64,000 nucleotides of DNA from Dermatophagoides farinae (GCF_024713945.1 NC_134681.1:4751501-4815500); one strand, 5' to 3'. Shown: positions 36,017 to 51,949, counted from the first letter of the stretch. Made by a program: numbers and translations. Notes: generated by a model from the letters alone, not told the origin.

Positions 36017-38642
36017 TTTTATTTCAAAGATAAAAATCAATGATTTTCAAAAACAAAATAATAATAATGAATATTGTTTCAGTCAAATCTGTTTCAGATG
36101 TGAGCAAAAAAAAAAAAAAATACAAATAATACTTATTAGTATGTAAACTTTTCTATTGATTTGTTATCAGATTGTACATACATGATGATGATGATGATGA
36201 TAAAAATCGACACCTGTAAACAATGAATTTACGAAATATATATATGATGATGATGATTCTAGTAGAATATTTTTTTTCTCCTAAAATTGAATGGTTTGTT
36301 GTTCGGTGAAAAGGACAGAAAAAAAAACAAACAATATTATGGTAGGCGTAAATTATATATTCTTTTTTTTAGCATATACAGTATATATAATGATGACAAA
36401 AATAAAAATTTCAAAACGAAGACAGCCTTAAAAGGCGGTGACTACTACATATATTGGTTCAAGTTAACCAAAAAAAAAACCATTTGTTTTCTGGTTAGTG
36501 CACTCTATTTGACCAGAAAAAATCATTTCTACTTAATATCATTCTGATAACCGGTTTTTTTGGGGGGTGAGTTGTACTTGTTTCTCGAAACAAGTGAAAA
36601 GATGGGAATGATGATGATTTGGGTTGAAAGGTCATAATGAACATCGAAATTTGAATCGATTTTATTTAATGTAACTCATATACAACAGATGTTGAATAAA
36701 AATTTTTTTAGGTTTTTTTTGGGGGGGGGGGAAATTTGAACAAAATATGATCACATACATGGATGATGGTTAACCGAGTGTATTTTTTTTTCTAAATTCT
36801 ATCTATTTATATTATATGAATTGATAGAAAACGTAAATTATTTCTTCAATCAAACGGGATCATCTTTCGCATTGTTTATAATGGCATTATTTTGTTTTTT
36901 TTTCATGCTTTCGAAAATTCATTTCATTTTACATACAAACATTGATTTACTTACAGAATAATACAGGTATCGCTGATGTTCAAGGTTATTGAATAATTAT
37001 TTTTCTATATTAAATATTGTATAATAAAGAAAATTCACAATGCAAAATTTACAATTTCTAATCACCAATATGGCAATCAAAGTCAAAACAAGATCAAATA
37101 AAGCACAACAAAAAAAAATTTTTGGTTTTCAAGATTTCGAATTGAAATTAATGATAATGTAATTGATACTGTTTATGGAACAACGGGTGCAAAAAATCAC
37201 TGGTTTATTTGTTTTTTTTTCAAGAAAACGAAACAACAACACTGAGAATACAGAATTAAAATTTGGAATCAAATTTGATTTTCATATTAAAATCTGGTCA
37301 AAACGATTCATTCATTACAAGACACTGTGTAAACATAAAACCAAATCTACAGACATGTGGATGAAATCTAAATAAGACACACATATAGTTTAGTTTCAAT
37401 TTTTTCAATGTTTGATATCAAAATTCAAATTTCTATTGATCGATTCACACTATAGGTAAGAATGAAATCATACAAAACTGGTTCCTAAAACACATGGATA
37501 CACACAATTTCGAACTTCAAACATACACTCGCATGTGTCTTTTTGTTTCTGTTCTAGGAAAATTCTAGAGACACACATGCATAATTTATCATTAATGCCA
37601 CCTGTTGAATGTTTTTCGATACACTTCTTTGCTCATTATTAAATTTTAAAATAAATTATTAATAAAGAAGTGAACAAAAACAATCACCAGATGGCGAGTT
37701 ATCATGAGAAATCAACAGGCGATTTTTGTTTCGTTATAAAAAAAAATTAATGATCAATCGATCGATAACATATTCAATAGATCGATAAGAATCGGTCGAT
37801 ATAAAAAAAAAAGATTAATTCATCTAACTTTATGATTGGTTTCAGTCCTTTATACATAAAAAAACAAAAATTTGTTTAGATTTTCCTGCCAACCACCAAA
37901 CATTTGATTTTGAATTTTTTTTCCATTTTCCCACATATTTCCACCATTTACCATATTCAACATTGACATTGTACCATTGAATTATATTTCTTTTTTTTTC
38001 TCGTGTGAATCATTGAAATTGAAAATGTTCATGCGCCATTTGCAACGACAACCACAAAAAAGTCTTTTTTTTTCGTTTTTCTATATATACCTTGTCCATC
38101 ATATATACATCGTCATGATCAAACCAAATAAAAAGAAAATGAAAAAAAAAATCAAACTATGAAACAAGATGATGATGATTGCGAATGAAATACATTTCTT
38201 CGTTTGTCATAATGATGTTTGATCATTTGATTTTTTTTTTTTTTTTTTGATAAACATCATGAGGATGATTTCTCATTTTGAAAATATCATCATCATCATC
38301 ATCATCATTACTGCTAAATTTCTCATTCACTACAGATATTATCGTCGATATTTGTGATCAAAATACAAAAAAATTTTTTTTTCTTCTATTTCGTTCATGT
38401 ATTTCATCTCTAAATCTTATCCATTTGTTTTCTTTTTTTTTTATTTTGTTTTGCTTTGCTTTGCTTTGATTTGATTTGCATCATTTTTATACTCAACGAC
38501 GATTTTTAATCAATTTTCGTAATCAACCAATTGGCTACCATAATATGGTATGTGTACTATTCAATGTTTTCAATAATTTAATGAATTCAACAGATGAATA
38601 TATATTAATTATAGATCCAATTTGAAAGAATTTATTGAAAAA
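36017..38642. other. Divergent intergenic region between the SET gene and OCA2
   Basis: About 2.6 kb of AT-rich sequence presumed to carry two divergent promoters. A cluster of ATCGATA-type boxes lies at about 37,750-37,802, and an imperfect inverted repeat built on CACTTCTTT/AAAGAAGTG lies at about 37,620-37,674, just before an AGATGGCG string. A short plus-strand frame at 37,163-37,375 has no family features. A splice-acceptor-like TTATAG just before 38,615 may end a 5' UTR intron of OCA2. Confidence 0.45.
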
Positions 38643-41600
38643 ATGGAATTGAATGAAATTTTCTATGAACACCATGATCATAATCAACAACAACAACAAC
38701 AACCGTCTGAACAAACGAATGTGAATGGAAAATTTTTTCATCCAAACAATATCTATAACAACAACAGTAATAGTAACAGTAAAAATTTAATCAGTGGTAA
38801 CGACAATCAAAATTTTTTGATAACTAAGAAGAAGAAGAAGAAGAAAACTACAGTTTCTAAATTGAATAAATGTTTGTCATTGCCACAAATGATGATGATG
38901 ATGACAACCAATATTTCATCAATAAATTCTTTAAATAGTGATGATGAACAACATGTGAATAATAAATCAAAATATCCAATGGATAGTATCGATAGAATTA
39001 ATGAAAAAAATATTGTTGATGATCATTCAATGAAAATGAAATTCAAATCAATAATAAATAACCATGATGATGATAATAATGATGCTGATGACGACAATTC
39101 AATCATTGATATAAATATAGATATCGATGATGATGATGATTTTGATGATAACGATAATGATAATGAAAATGAAAACAATAAGAATTGGAAAACAAATTGT
39201 TACGTTAATAATATTGTTGACAATCAAAATAATCATGATGATGATGATGATGAGAAAAATAAAATTAAAAAAACAAAAATAACCACTACAACTACCGCTA
39301 CTACAAATTTCAATCATCATCATGATGATGATTGCAATGATGAACAAATGAAAAACAAACATCAACAATCAATGGTGGACAAGATTAAAAATTTCAAAGA
39401 CGATAGCGACATTAATACTAAACAACGACAACAACAACAACAACAACAACGAAAACAAGATCTGTCGTCATTGGATTTAAATTTGTCTTCACAAACATCA
39501 ACAAAAGTAGCAAATGAAATCAAATCGTTTCAAATTCAAACTATAAAGACAATGACCGATGTTGATCGAAATGAAAAGCCAAAAGAAATGGATCAAAAAA
39601 TTTCAACATTAAATTTTAATAATAATAATAATAAACAACAGCAACAACAAAAACAATTTGGTGATTTGAAAATCGATAATGACATGATGAATATCAACAT
39701 TAATGAAAAAAATAGAGACATTCACTATGATTATGATGGTGATAATAATATTTCCATCCATATGAATGATTTAAATGCTGATCGTTGTAATCGTCGTTGT
39801 CGTTGTCGTCGTCGTCTTCATGATAATAATGGTTTGATTGTTTCCAATATCAACGGCTATGAAAATGACAACAACCAGACTGATATGACATTAATCTATG
39901 ACGATGTTGATGAAAAAAAGAAGAAAGATTTTCAAAATTTCAGTATAAAATCAAATGGTACAAGATTAGACAGTCATGTAAATGATAATAAAGATGTTGA
40001 TATTGATGATTCAATCATCAAATCATCATCAACATTAGTAACATTACCATCAACATTGTATTTCAATGATGAGCAACAGATGGACCGAATGGAAAAAATG
40101 TCACAAATAATAAATCCTGTTTCTATATTACAAGATAATTCTCAACATCATCATCATAATAATAATGATGGCGATGATGATGATGATGATAATAATGATG
40201 GTTCGATGACTTTGACCACTACTTCGACCAAACCCGCCAATTTTATTGATTTATCCAATAAGACAACAATAACAACTTCATCATCATTACAGTCAGATAC
40301 GTTTTATCAAGAACATCAAGAACTCTATCGTCCAATGATGATGAAATCTAATGTTGATGGATTAACTTCCGTGATTGATGTTGATGATGATGATGATGAT
40401 GATCACCAACATCAAATAAAACAGCAGCAGCAGCAGAAATCAATGAATCAAAATTTATTGAAATTACGTTCCAGTCGGGTCAATAGTGCAGATTTTGTTG
40501 GTAAGTATAGTTGTTATCATTTATTAAACATAAACAAAAAACAAAAAGTTATATTCTGTATGTATTAAATCAATTTTATCTTCTTCTTTTAATTTATTTT
40601 TCCTATTATATTAGCTGCGGATGTACATTATAATCCAAACGATCTGGATACTAATAATAAACATTTATATTCAGCTAATCAAATTGATTCAAGTACGGAT
40701 GAACAACCAGAATCATCGGATCTATCCGATTCATCATTGAAATTATTTCAATCATCACAATATAAAAATCGTAATTCATCTAATTATAAATTGAAAAAAA
40801 CGAAGAAAAAAATTCATACAACCAATCGTTTGGCACAATTATTGAATGATTCAACAAAAGCATTATTGAATAATCATAATCTTCCAACATCTTCAAAACA
40901 AAATAATACAAACGTTGGTGATCAAGAGGAATATGTACCATTATTGTTGAATCAAGATAAGAATAATCACAAATACGGAAATCAAAATCAAAATTATAAT
41001 TTGTCAACAAATTCAATGTCAATGATGGCTATTAAACAGAATCGTGCTACTATTGATTCTAGTGATCATCATCATCATCAACATAATAATCATGATCATC
41101 GTGTAAATGTTCATCTTTCACATTCAAATCATAATAATCATGGCCATGACCAGGATTTTCATGGTCATAATCACCATCATCATCATCATCATCATCATTA
41201 TCATAGTGATTATTGTGATCCAATCGATAATTATCCAACTAGTCCATTTGGATTAAAACATCGATCAAGCATTTTGCATTCATCACAATCAAGTTGTGAT
41301 TCACAAAAATCCAGCTATTCACAAATTGATCATTTGAATAATGATTCATCTTTTAATATGAAATTTCCGAAATTGAAATATTTAAAAGTTTGTCTTCTTT
41401 CTTTATTGGTCATTTATACATTGGTACGTGTTTGTTTTTGTTTTGTATTCTTTTTTTAATTATGATTACAACATTAATTCACAACAGATTTCGTTCATAT
41501 TTATCAAAGAAAGAAAAGAAACATGGACAAATGTTGCTGTACAAGATAAATTACCATCATATATTGATCTATCACAATCATTGGATTTAGTGTTTCCAGT

Positions 41601-44344
41601 TTGGAAGCTTCGTGCACGTGGATCATTTTTACCAAAAGAATATGGTCATTTAACGAATTATTCGATAATATTTACAATTGTTCAACTATTTGATGATTCA
41701 AATAGCAATAAATCTATGAAATCAGGTCAATCATCATTATCATCATCATATCGTGTGGTGAAAAGACCATGGGCTGCACCGATTGCACCAACAGCAACCG
41801 ATCAACATTACATACCGACAAGAGAGATTGAACATACATTTAAATTGACACGTGACGATGTTTTTGATAATGGCTACCGATATAGATTACGTATCGATAC
41901 AAATTCAAAAGAATCAATCGGTATTACTGTAACAATGTCAAGTTTTTCTGAATTATCAGCCGATGGTATCATTTTGGCCGCTTCTGTATTGGTTTTTCTT
42001 TACGTATTGATTATATTTGAGATTGTTAATCGAACATTGGCAGCAATGCTTGGTGCAACTGCGGCCATCACTTGTTTAACTCTGATACGTGATGTGAGTC
42101 ATTTTAATTTTAATTAATTGTTTTAAAATAATTTTCAAAAAAAAAAAAAATTTTTTTTTCTCCATAAAAAGCGACCATCATTAGCCAAAGTTGTTTCATG
42201 GTTAGATGTTGAAACTTTGGCATTATTGTTTGGCATGATGATATTAGTGGCTATACTTTGTGAGACCGGTTTTTTTGATTATGTTGCCGTTGTTGCATTT
42301 CGTTTGGCCAAAGGACGTACATGGCCATTAATATTTACATTATGTATGTTTACCGGTGTAATGTCAGCATTTTTGGATAATGTTACAACAATTTTATTGA
42401 TGACACCGGTTACAATACGATTGTGTGAAATTAAAAATATTGAACCAAAACATGTACTAATTTCATTGGTCATCATATCGAATATTGGAGGTGCGGCCAC
42501 ACCAGTTGGTGATCCACCTAATGTTATTATTATATCGTCTTCTAGTATTCAACAACAGGTTTGTTTATTGGTGTTCAATAACTTGAACAACACACATAGT
42601 GGAGACCATTGACCATTCATATATATTGATTTTATTTTTCTCTCTCATATAGGGAATAAATTTTGGACGTTTCACAATGCATATGATGCCAGGCATAATA
42701 TTATCATTTATTGCAACATTAATCTATATACGAATTTATTATAGAAATTTATCCAATCTTGAATTTCAAGATGTTAATGTTTCCAGCGAAGATGATACAG
42801 GTATGACCAGTTTTCATTGATATATATATATAGGTTCGATTTTTTTTTATTTGAATTTCTTTTCTCTTTCAAAAATTAAACTTCGTACACACACACACAA
42901 ACACATAGAGGAAAATCTGAATCAATTTAAAATGATGCATGAACAACAATCGATGAAAAAAAACGATCAAATCAATATGAATTCAGCCATAATTGATAAC
43001 CATTTATTTAGCCGTAATGGTGGTCGTACCAATGTTAATGGCATGCCATTTCAAAATTATACAAATAATGATATTGAAATGAATCATAATAATGAAAATA
43101 ATGAACAGGAAACAAAATTTGGTCATGAAAGTATTGGTCGTCATGAATCACATGGACCACCATTAAAACAATGTCCAAGTTGTACAAATTTAGAAGATTT
43201 GTGTGCAGGAAATTCTTATAAAGATCATCTATATGATGAACGCCGTGTATTTCGTTCTTCGGATGGTAAATGAATTTATTTGTTTTGTGTATCATCTTGA
43301 CCCGCCTTTTTTTATTCAATTTTTCATAGAATTGAAACGTGAAATTGAAGTATGGAAACGTGCATGTAATTCAATAGTCGGCTATTCACGTGATGAAAAT
43401 TCTGTTCGTTCAATGTTGAATCATAAAGTTGAAACATTGGAAACAATATTACGTCAACATTGTTATGAAACTGTTCCACCGGAAGATAATTATCGTTCAG
43501 TATTGACCGAATTAGAACAAAAGGTGAGTATAGTGCCAAAAAATATTATCGGAAAAATAATAATGATTAAACATATTAAATAGTACAAAATACGTGATTG
43601 GCCATTATTGATTAAATCCGTTGTGGTCATGTCGATGGTCATCAGTTTGTTTTTCATGCAATCTATACCGGAATTGGATTTAAGTTTAGGCTGGATTGCT
43701 ATATTAGGCGCTATACTATTATTGGTTGTATCCGATCGTCATGAACTTGAATCAATAATGGGCCGTGTTGAATGGTCAACATTAATTTTCTTTGCTGCAT
43801 TATTTGTCGTCATGGAAGCTTTGGCCGAATTGAAATTTCTATGGTGGATCGGTCAATTAACACAAGATTTTATCAATTCTGTTCCCGAACAATCACGATT
43901 AATTGTGGCCATTTTAGTTTTTATCTGGATATCGGCATTATCATCATCGTTTATTGATAATATTCCATTGACAACGGTTATGGTTAAAATTATTGAAGAT
44001 TTAGCCGAAAATAATGAATTCAATATACCATTAGTTCCATTGATTTATGCACTTGCATTTGGTGCTTGTCTTGGTGGTAATGGTACTCTGATTGGTGCAT
44101 CATCTAATGTTGTATGTTCCGGTGTTGCTGAACAACATGGTTATCGTTTTACATTTTTTGATTTTTTCAAGTAAGTCTCTACCATTTTTTTTTGAATGAA
44201 ATTCCAAGAGAAAAAAAATTAACCTATCTTTGTTCTTTAAAAAAAAATTTATATAGAGTCGGCTTTCCAATCATGTTATTGACTGTTGCCATATCGACAA
44301 TTTATCTGATCATTTGTCATGCAGTATTTGAATGGAACTATTGA
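38643..44344 (+). CDS. Oca2: OCA2/P-protein family transporter with a giant N-terminal extension
   Basis: 12-TM ion-transporter (IT) superfamily protein; in vertebrates it sets melanosome anion conductance and pH. Exons: 38643-40500, 40615-41423, 41488-42093, 42172-42558, 42653-42800, 42909-43265, 43330-43523, 43584-44170, 44257-44344; about 1,677 residues in phase (human OCA2 is 838). Residues 1 to about 880 are Asp/Asn/Gln/Lys low complexity with a nine-His run near 41,170. TM1 is [16 protein letters not shown]. Family anchors are [35 protein letters not shown], the cytoplasmic loop with [39 protein letters not shown], and [19 protein letters not shown] near the end. These match OCA2 in order. 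The start is the first in-frame ATG after an acceptor-like site; an upstream coding exon is possible. Confidence 0.93.
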
Positions 44345-45211
<867 letters not shown>

Positions 45212-47779
45212 ATGTCTTATTCTTTCCGGGAAATTCCGACAGTAGATTCTTCTTCTGTCGGTAGTGGCAATCCATTTGGCGATGAAGATGAAGAACCACT
45301 AGTGGCGAAATCTGAAGTCGATGATTATGATCCATCATTGGATCCATTTGCTGATAATGATGGCAATTATTCTTCATTACCATTGCCTAACATCGAACGT
45401 GATAGTACAAAATCACCAAACTTTTTCAATAAAACAAGTTTAAGTAATTTTGAAACAAATTTGAACGACTCCTCATACGATGTGACCAATAACCAAGTAC
45501 AAATAAAATCATCTCATCATCATCGTCTTTCATTTGCTGATGGTGATTCTCATAGTAATAGTTCTGGAGCGTTAGATTTTGATCGTTATTCATTACATTC
45601 TCGAAATGATATTGATTCTTCACTCACACAATCACGATTATCATTGCAATCGAATACTTCAAACACTATGATTGAACAACAATTACGACAATACTCATTG
45701 GGTGATGGTTCGTTACAAAAGGAAGGTCTACTTTGTCCAGAATGTATGCAAGAATATCGTACAATAACCGAATTAATGGATCATTTTGATCGAGAACATG
45801 ATCGTCGAAATCGTTCTAATTTCGGAATTGGATCAAAAAAGATATCCACTATGATTGGATCGTCATGGTCATCAAAAAATCTAACACCGTTGTCTAAAAA
45901 AATTTTTTCAAATGATTCATCATTGGTTGGTGATCAAATTAAAGGTTTTTTGGATAAATTTCTCATACCAAATGCCAACAATAAACTTTCCGGAACATCT
46001 ACACCAAATCAGAATCATTCCATCAATTCCATGCAAAATATTCAGAATGAAGATTCCACAATGACTTCTAGTTCTAATTGGACACAGGAACCTGCAAATC
46101 CTATTGAACAATGGAAACATTCCATGCGTTTGGCAACAAGACGTTCACATTATGAATATTTTCGTCAAATACGTGATTTTCGTGTTGAACGTTATGTATT
46201 CGAAACTAATAAACTTATGATACGATTAGATAAATTATTACGTGATTATCCACCACTTAATGATTGGATTAAACGTCGACGCCATGAACAATCTGTAGTC
46301 GAATGGGTTGATGAAACTATCGTACCATTATGTCCATCATGTGCAAATAAATTCAATATAATCACACGAAAACGACATCATTGTCGTCTTTGTGGTGCTG
46401 TTATGTGTACAAAATGTTCTGAATTCATATCATTCAAATTTGCCTATGAACTAATTAATCCTGTAGACATGGTTCATTCAGATGGTAACAATGAAAATGA
46501 TAATAATAATGATAATCCGGATATATCGTTTGGTTTTTCACCATTACCACCTATGCCCGTAATACAACAATCTGTATCAAATAATAATAATACTCAACAA
46601 CAACAACAAAATGATGAATCGACAATATCATCACCATTACGTACATTAATGACAAACATGTTAAATAGTCCATTGATCAGTGATCATGAATTGATCGATA
46701 AACTTCGTCTTTGTCGTGATTGTAAAACATTATTGGCTATACGTAAAGAAAAGATGGATGTACAACATCATAAGCCGGCCATTGTACATATATATGAACA
46801 ATTACGTGAACAAATCCAACAGATTGATCGTCTTGTACCAATATTGTTTCGTATGGCTGATTCAATCAAGTATGTATTGTGGCTATATATTTATATTTTT
46901 GTTTGTTAAACTTTGTTGAACTGTTGAATATTTTTTTTTCTATTTTCTAGTATTGGTGAAAATACATATCAATTGAATGATGCACAAGCATTGAAACATA
47001 AATTATCTAAATTAGGTGAACAAGCGGATATTTTAAGGTAAGTTTTCAAAATGGAAAAATTAAAACTGATTTTTTTCATGTTCTTCTTCAGTCGAAAGAT
47101 CGAAATATATGGATTGACACCATCGGAAACGGAACAAACATCTTTTACAACAATACCATCAAAACAATTATCAATACAAACATCGATACGACGATCAACT
47201 ATACAATATTTGAGACATAATCTTCTTGGATTACCTGAATTACCTGATGAAAAACGTTTTGAACAATTAAAACTACAACATAATCGATTGATTGAAAAAC
47301 GTATTCGTCTAGAAAAAGAAATGGCCCTAATAGAACAGGAAAGATTTCGTCAAAGGAATCAACAAACAGATTCAAATACAGAAACAAGAATCCATATCGG
47401 TCTGAATGAAGATGGATACTGTCCTGAACAGCCAAATAATACTAATCATCATTTAAACAAATGGCAAACAAATGTATTTGATGAAGAAGAACGATATGCA
47501 ATATTACTTGAACAAAATCCAATTATACAACAGATGAATATTATTCGTTTATATATAAAACAAGCTAAAAATGATCATCGTTATGAAGAGGTCGCAATGT
47601 TGGAAGAGAATCTTCGTGAATTAGAAATTGAATATCATTTCAGTCAACAGCAACAGCAACAACAACAACAACAGCAACAGCAACAAGATCAAGAAGAAGA
47701 ACAATTACAATCACAATCTCAATATCGAACATCAAAATCATTGAATCCGTTTGGTGATGATGATGATGATCGTCGATAA
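45212..47779 (+). CDS. Rbsn: Rabenosyn-5 (FYVE-domain Rab5/Rab4 effector)
   Basis: Endosomal PI3P-binding effector of Rab5 and Rab4, partner of VPS45 in early-endosome fusion and recycling. Exons: 45212-46869, 46951-47037, 47092-47779; 810 residues in phase. Features: NPFGDEDEEP near the N terminus and NPFGDDDDD at the C terminus (EH-domain ligands); a C2H2 finger (LCPECMQEYRTITELMDHFD, about 175-200); and FYVE (about 370-515) with RKRHHCRLCG and a final CRDC. The FYVE is interrupted, as in other rabenosyns, by a low-complexity insert (about 80 residues). A C-terminal Rab-binding hairpin (IRLYIKQAKNDHRYEEVAML, about 47,543-47,602) is present. A poly-Gln run follows. Start and length agree with the family. 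Confidence 0.95.
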
Positions 47780-49502
47780 TAATCTATATATATAAATATA
47801 AAAAAAAATAATGTAAATTTCAAGTCATTATGATATGATGATATGTATAAAAAATAATAGACAGAATTTGAATTATAAAAATTGATAAACCATAAACCAT
47901 AATAATGTGATGATTATTTGTGGAATAAATTGAAAATTATATTTGATTTTGATTAAATTAAATTTTTTAAAAAAAAGAACAAAATTTTGAAATTTTGAAA
48001 TTTTCATTTCATATATCAAGACATCCCCGTACATAAACACTAGGACATGTGATCTTTTATTTTGGTCGCCGTATATATTATATATATATATACATATATT
48101 AAAGATACACATGTGCACAACAATTTACTATTTTTTACTATTATTTTATACTTCTTAAACATACACACACACAAACACACACACACACACACGATGTATA
48201 TATTGATTGTTAGCCGCAACGTAGTATCCAAACAAATAATGATAAACAAAAACTAAACATAAACAAGAAAGAAGAAGAAGAAGAAGAATGAAAAACAGAC
48301 ACGAGTTTTATATTTTTATACGCGTTTCATTCATTTTAATCACTAATCAAACATCATCATCATCGATAATGATCATCATCAACAAAAAGTGTTTTCATTT
48401 TTTTTTTAGATTAATCTCAAATATATAAATTCTCAATAATACGACAGACGTTGCAATTTTCATATTGTTGTTTTGTTTTGTTTTTGTTTTTGTTTTTTTT
48501 ACTATCGTTGTTGTTCAAATCAAATGTATTTCAAAGACAATTAATTTGTGTTCATCATGAATGATTCATCATTGATAGATTGATTGTTTTTCATCCAAAT
48601 CTTCATCTACTTTATTCATATTTTCTGGTTTTTTTTTATTTTTACATTCGAATTTTGATTTCCAATGAATTCAAAAAATTGATCATCATTGAATAATGTC
48701 ATCATCATCATTATAATTACTGTGGATGTGTTTGATGTTGTCATTATTATTATTATTATTATTGTTGATCATCAAATATTGATTGATGCTCAAAGTTCAT
48801 TATGAAATCGATAATAAAATCAATATATTAATGTGATGATTTGTGTTTTATGTTTGTATATCTATGAACAATCTTGGTATAATGGATTGACATTCAACAA
48901 TCTATATCTTTCAATGTGCGTGTGTGTGTGTGTGTGTGTGTGTTTTGGATGTCCAACAAAACATGCATCGGAAAAAAAAAATAAAAATGAAAATTTTAAT
49001 TGGAATTGGAATTATGATTCCAAAGAATTGATTTGATAATCGTTAACCATTCGATATATTATTATTTTATTTACAACTGATTACAATTGATCTCATTTTG
49101 TCATTATCATTGCGTGAATTGATATATATTTCTGATGATTGAAATAAAAAAAAAAGTCGAACCAGTGTGTGTGTGTGATTTGTAGCTCAATAATAATGAT
49201 GATGATGATGATTTTCCATTTCATTATTATTTTTTTTTTACTTCATTTTCATCATTCAGGAAAATAGCCTAAATACACTCGCACACACACACACACACGA
49301 CGGCCACCCACAATGAATTTTTTCTCCTTCTTGTCATATATTTAGTTTGTTTTGTTTTTATGAAAAGAATATATATAAGATGAATGAAACAAACATAATT
49401 TCAATTATTAATTGACCGGCGTAACCACCACCACCACCACCACCAACACCACCACCATCAAACAGCAACGAATCTATGACCAACCAAAATGACAACGTCA
49501 AA

Positions 49503-49546
<44 letters not shown>

Positions 49547-51949
49547 GAAAATGAAAAAAGAACAAAAAAAAAACATAATAATGAAAATTAAGCTAAACGA
49601 ACCGTAAACGAAAAAAAAATGTGAATTACAGCCAAAAAAAAAAGACAACAACAACCACAACAACAACAACAAAAAATTCAAACCACAACAAATTCAAAAC
49701 GACAAGAAAAAGGATGCAACCATCAAAAAAAAAATAAAAATAAAACATCAACATCAACACATAAATAATTTTCATTTTTAATTTTCTCATTTCGATTAGT
49801 TCAATATGTCAAAGGTGTGTGTATGTGTGTATGTTTGAATGTGAATATAAACGACATTCTGTCATCATCATCATCATCATCATCATTGATAGCCATCAAC
49901 CCCCTTGAATATTTTATGGCGTATGTGTCATATGGAATCATTTTTTTATTTTCATTTTTTCAATTAGTTTCAAAAATTGACATCGAATAAACCATCAAAA
50001 AAAAAACGACAAACTACCACAACCACCAACTATTTAGACAAAATTTGACAGGTCAACTAAAAAAAAAAAATTATTACCATCATCATGAGACAATTCGTTG
50101 CGCAACAACAGCAAAAAAAAAAATAAAACCGACAAATTTGGCCTCGAAACCAAGGCCAAATTTGAATTTTGTTTTTTTTTCTGGCGTAGGCAAAGAAATT
50201 AATTGAAATAAAAAAAAAAACATCGGTCCACATCATTTGTGTGATGTGTGTGTGTGTGTGCGTGTGTTTGCGTTCATCATCATCGTCATAGTTGTCATCA
50301 TCATAATCATCAGACCAAAGGTACACATACATACACACACACACACACACTGATGATGATGGCCATAATTTATCTAAATTATAAACGAGAACAACGACTA
50401 ACAACAAAAAAAAACGATCCGTTCATTTTGTTCATTCGAGTGCATGTGTGTGTTTGTTTGTTTGTTTGTTCATCAACCTAACGAGAGAAATGAAAAACAA
50501 CAACAACAACAACAATCAATTAAAAAAAATACCGATGATTTCATTTACCTGTAAAAAAAAATTGAAAAATAAATCATTTTTTTTTATTGAAATTATTATT
50601 ATATATCACAAGTTGTCGACCACTATAGTGATGGTTGAATAAATGAATCACCAACATCATCATCAAAAAAAAAAAATGTTGAATGAAATTATTTGAAAAC
50701 CATGTTTCCTGGATTCTAAAAAAAAAAAAAAAAAATTCTAAATGTAAAAGTTAATTCGAGCATATATACACACACGGAAAAAAAAGACCCAGACATCATA
50801 GACACAGGCACAGACACAGACAAACAGACACAACAGACATGGGCACATTTTTGTTCACACACACACACACGCACACACACACATACAAAACATGCAGACA
50901 ACACACACACATATGCAAAACAAAATTAAATGAAATGATGAAAAGATATGAATCACTTTTTTTTTGAAAAAATTCTAAAATGTTGTCAAATTTAGTCTAC
51001 AAATTTCGGCATATGTGTGTGTGTGTGTGTGTGTTTGTTTGTTTGTTTGTATATACAAGTTATCCATTTCCGTTCAATGATTTGTGTGTGTGATGTGTAT
51101 TTTTTTTTTTTTTTTGTTTTACCCGTAAATTTGTTGTTGTTATTGTTGTTGTTGTTGTTTTCATCATCGTAAACATCCACATTAACATTAATTTTAAACA
51201 TCAAAATTATATATAAAACCAAGCTGTTTGATTGAATATAATCATCATTTTAATCTTGAATTTTATTTTTTTTTTTTTTTTTTTGCTCACAAAAAAAACA
51301 ATGAACTTGTTATTATCCATCGAATATCCATCATTGAAAATATTAAAAAATCCATCAATTTGACATTTTTCAATTTGACATAAATTATCTTTCAAAATTA
51401 ATCATCATCATCATCATCATCGTCATCATCGTCATCATCATCATTATTGTGATCATCGATATAAAAAATAAAGAAATCCGGTTTTTTTTCTACTTTTTGG
51501 TTCATTTGTTTTGTTTTGTTTTTTTTTTTTTTTTGAATATTAATCCAATGTGTGTGTGTGTCATTTATGAACGATGTGATCATCATGATGATGTTTACAT
51601 TGCAGCTATTGATTGAAATTTGATATATAAAAATGTACACGATGTTTTTTTTTAAAAAAAAAAATATTAAATCTTGTGATTGATGATTGATTTATATTTA
51701 TTTACATATATATTATATATGACTCACATCATTGAAAAAAAACGGCAAACAACTTTTCGATTCGACCGGATATCGATATATTTGATTCATGTGAAGAAAA
51801 AAAAATTCTTTTCATTTTTTTTATTATTATTATCATTATAACATTATGATGAGTGGATTTTTTTGTTGTTGTTGTATCAATTTTTTTTTTGAGCAATTTT
51901 TTCTTTCATTGAAACCGATGAATATAAATAATTAGCCGACTATAAAACG
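47780..51949. other. 4.2 kb intergenic region dense in microsatellites
   Basis: No gene seen. It contains (CA)n near 48,160-48,192, (TG)n near 48,914-48,942, (AG)n at 49,506-49,542, a further (CA/TG)n cluster at 50,238-50,350, (CA)n at 50,855-50,883, (TG)n near 51,013 and (CAT)n near 51,405. The right end must contain the promoter and leader of the PI3-kinase gene. Short frames are Cys-Val or Thr-His repeats coded by the dinucleotide arrays. Confidence 0.6.
49506..49542. repeat. (AG)n microsatellite
   Basis: About 18 uninterrupted AG units, followed by GGAAAG. Confidence 0.95.

Noticed and set aside
37163-37375. 70-residue plus-strand frame between the SET gene and OCA2
   Set aside because: No signal peptide, family motif or codon pattern unlike the AT-rich background; probably chance.
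39099-39368. Ile/Met-rich minus-strand frame that looks like a membrane protein
   Set aside because: Antisense of Asp/Asn triplet repeats in the OCA2 N-terminal region; repeat antisense routinely mimics membrane helices here.
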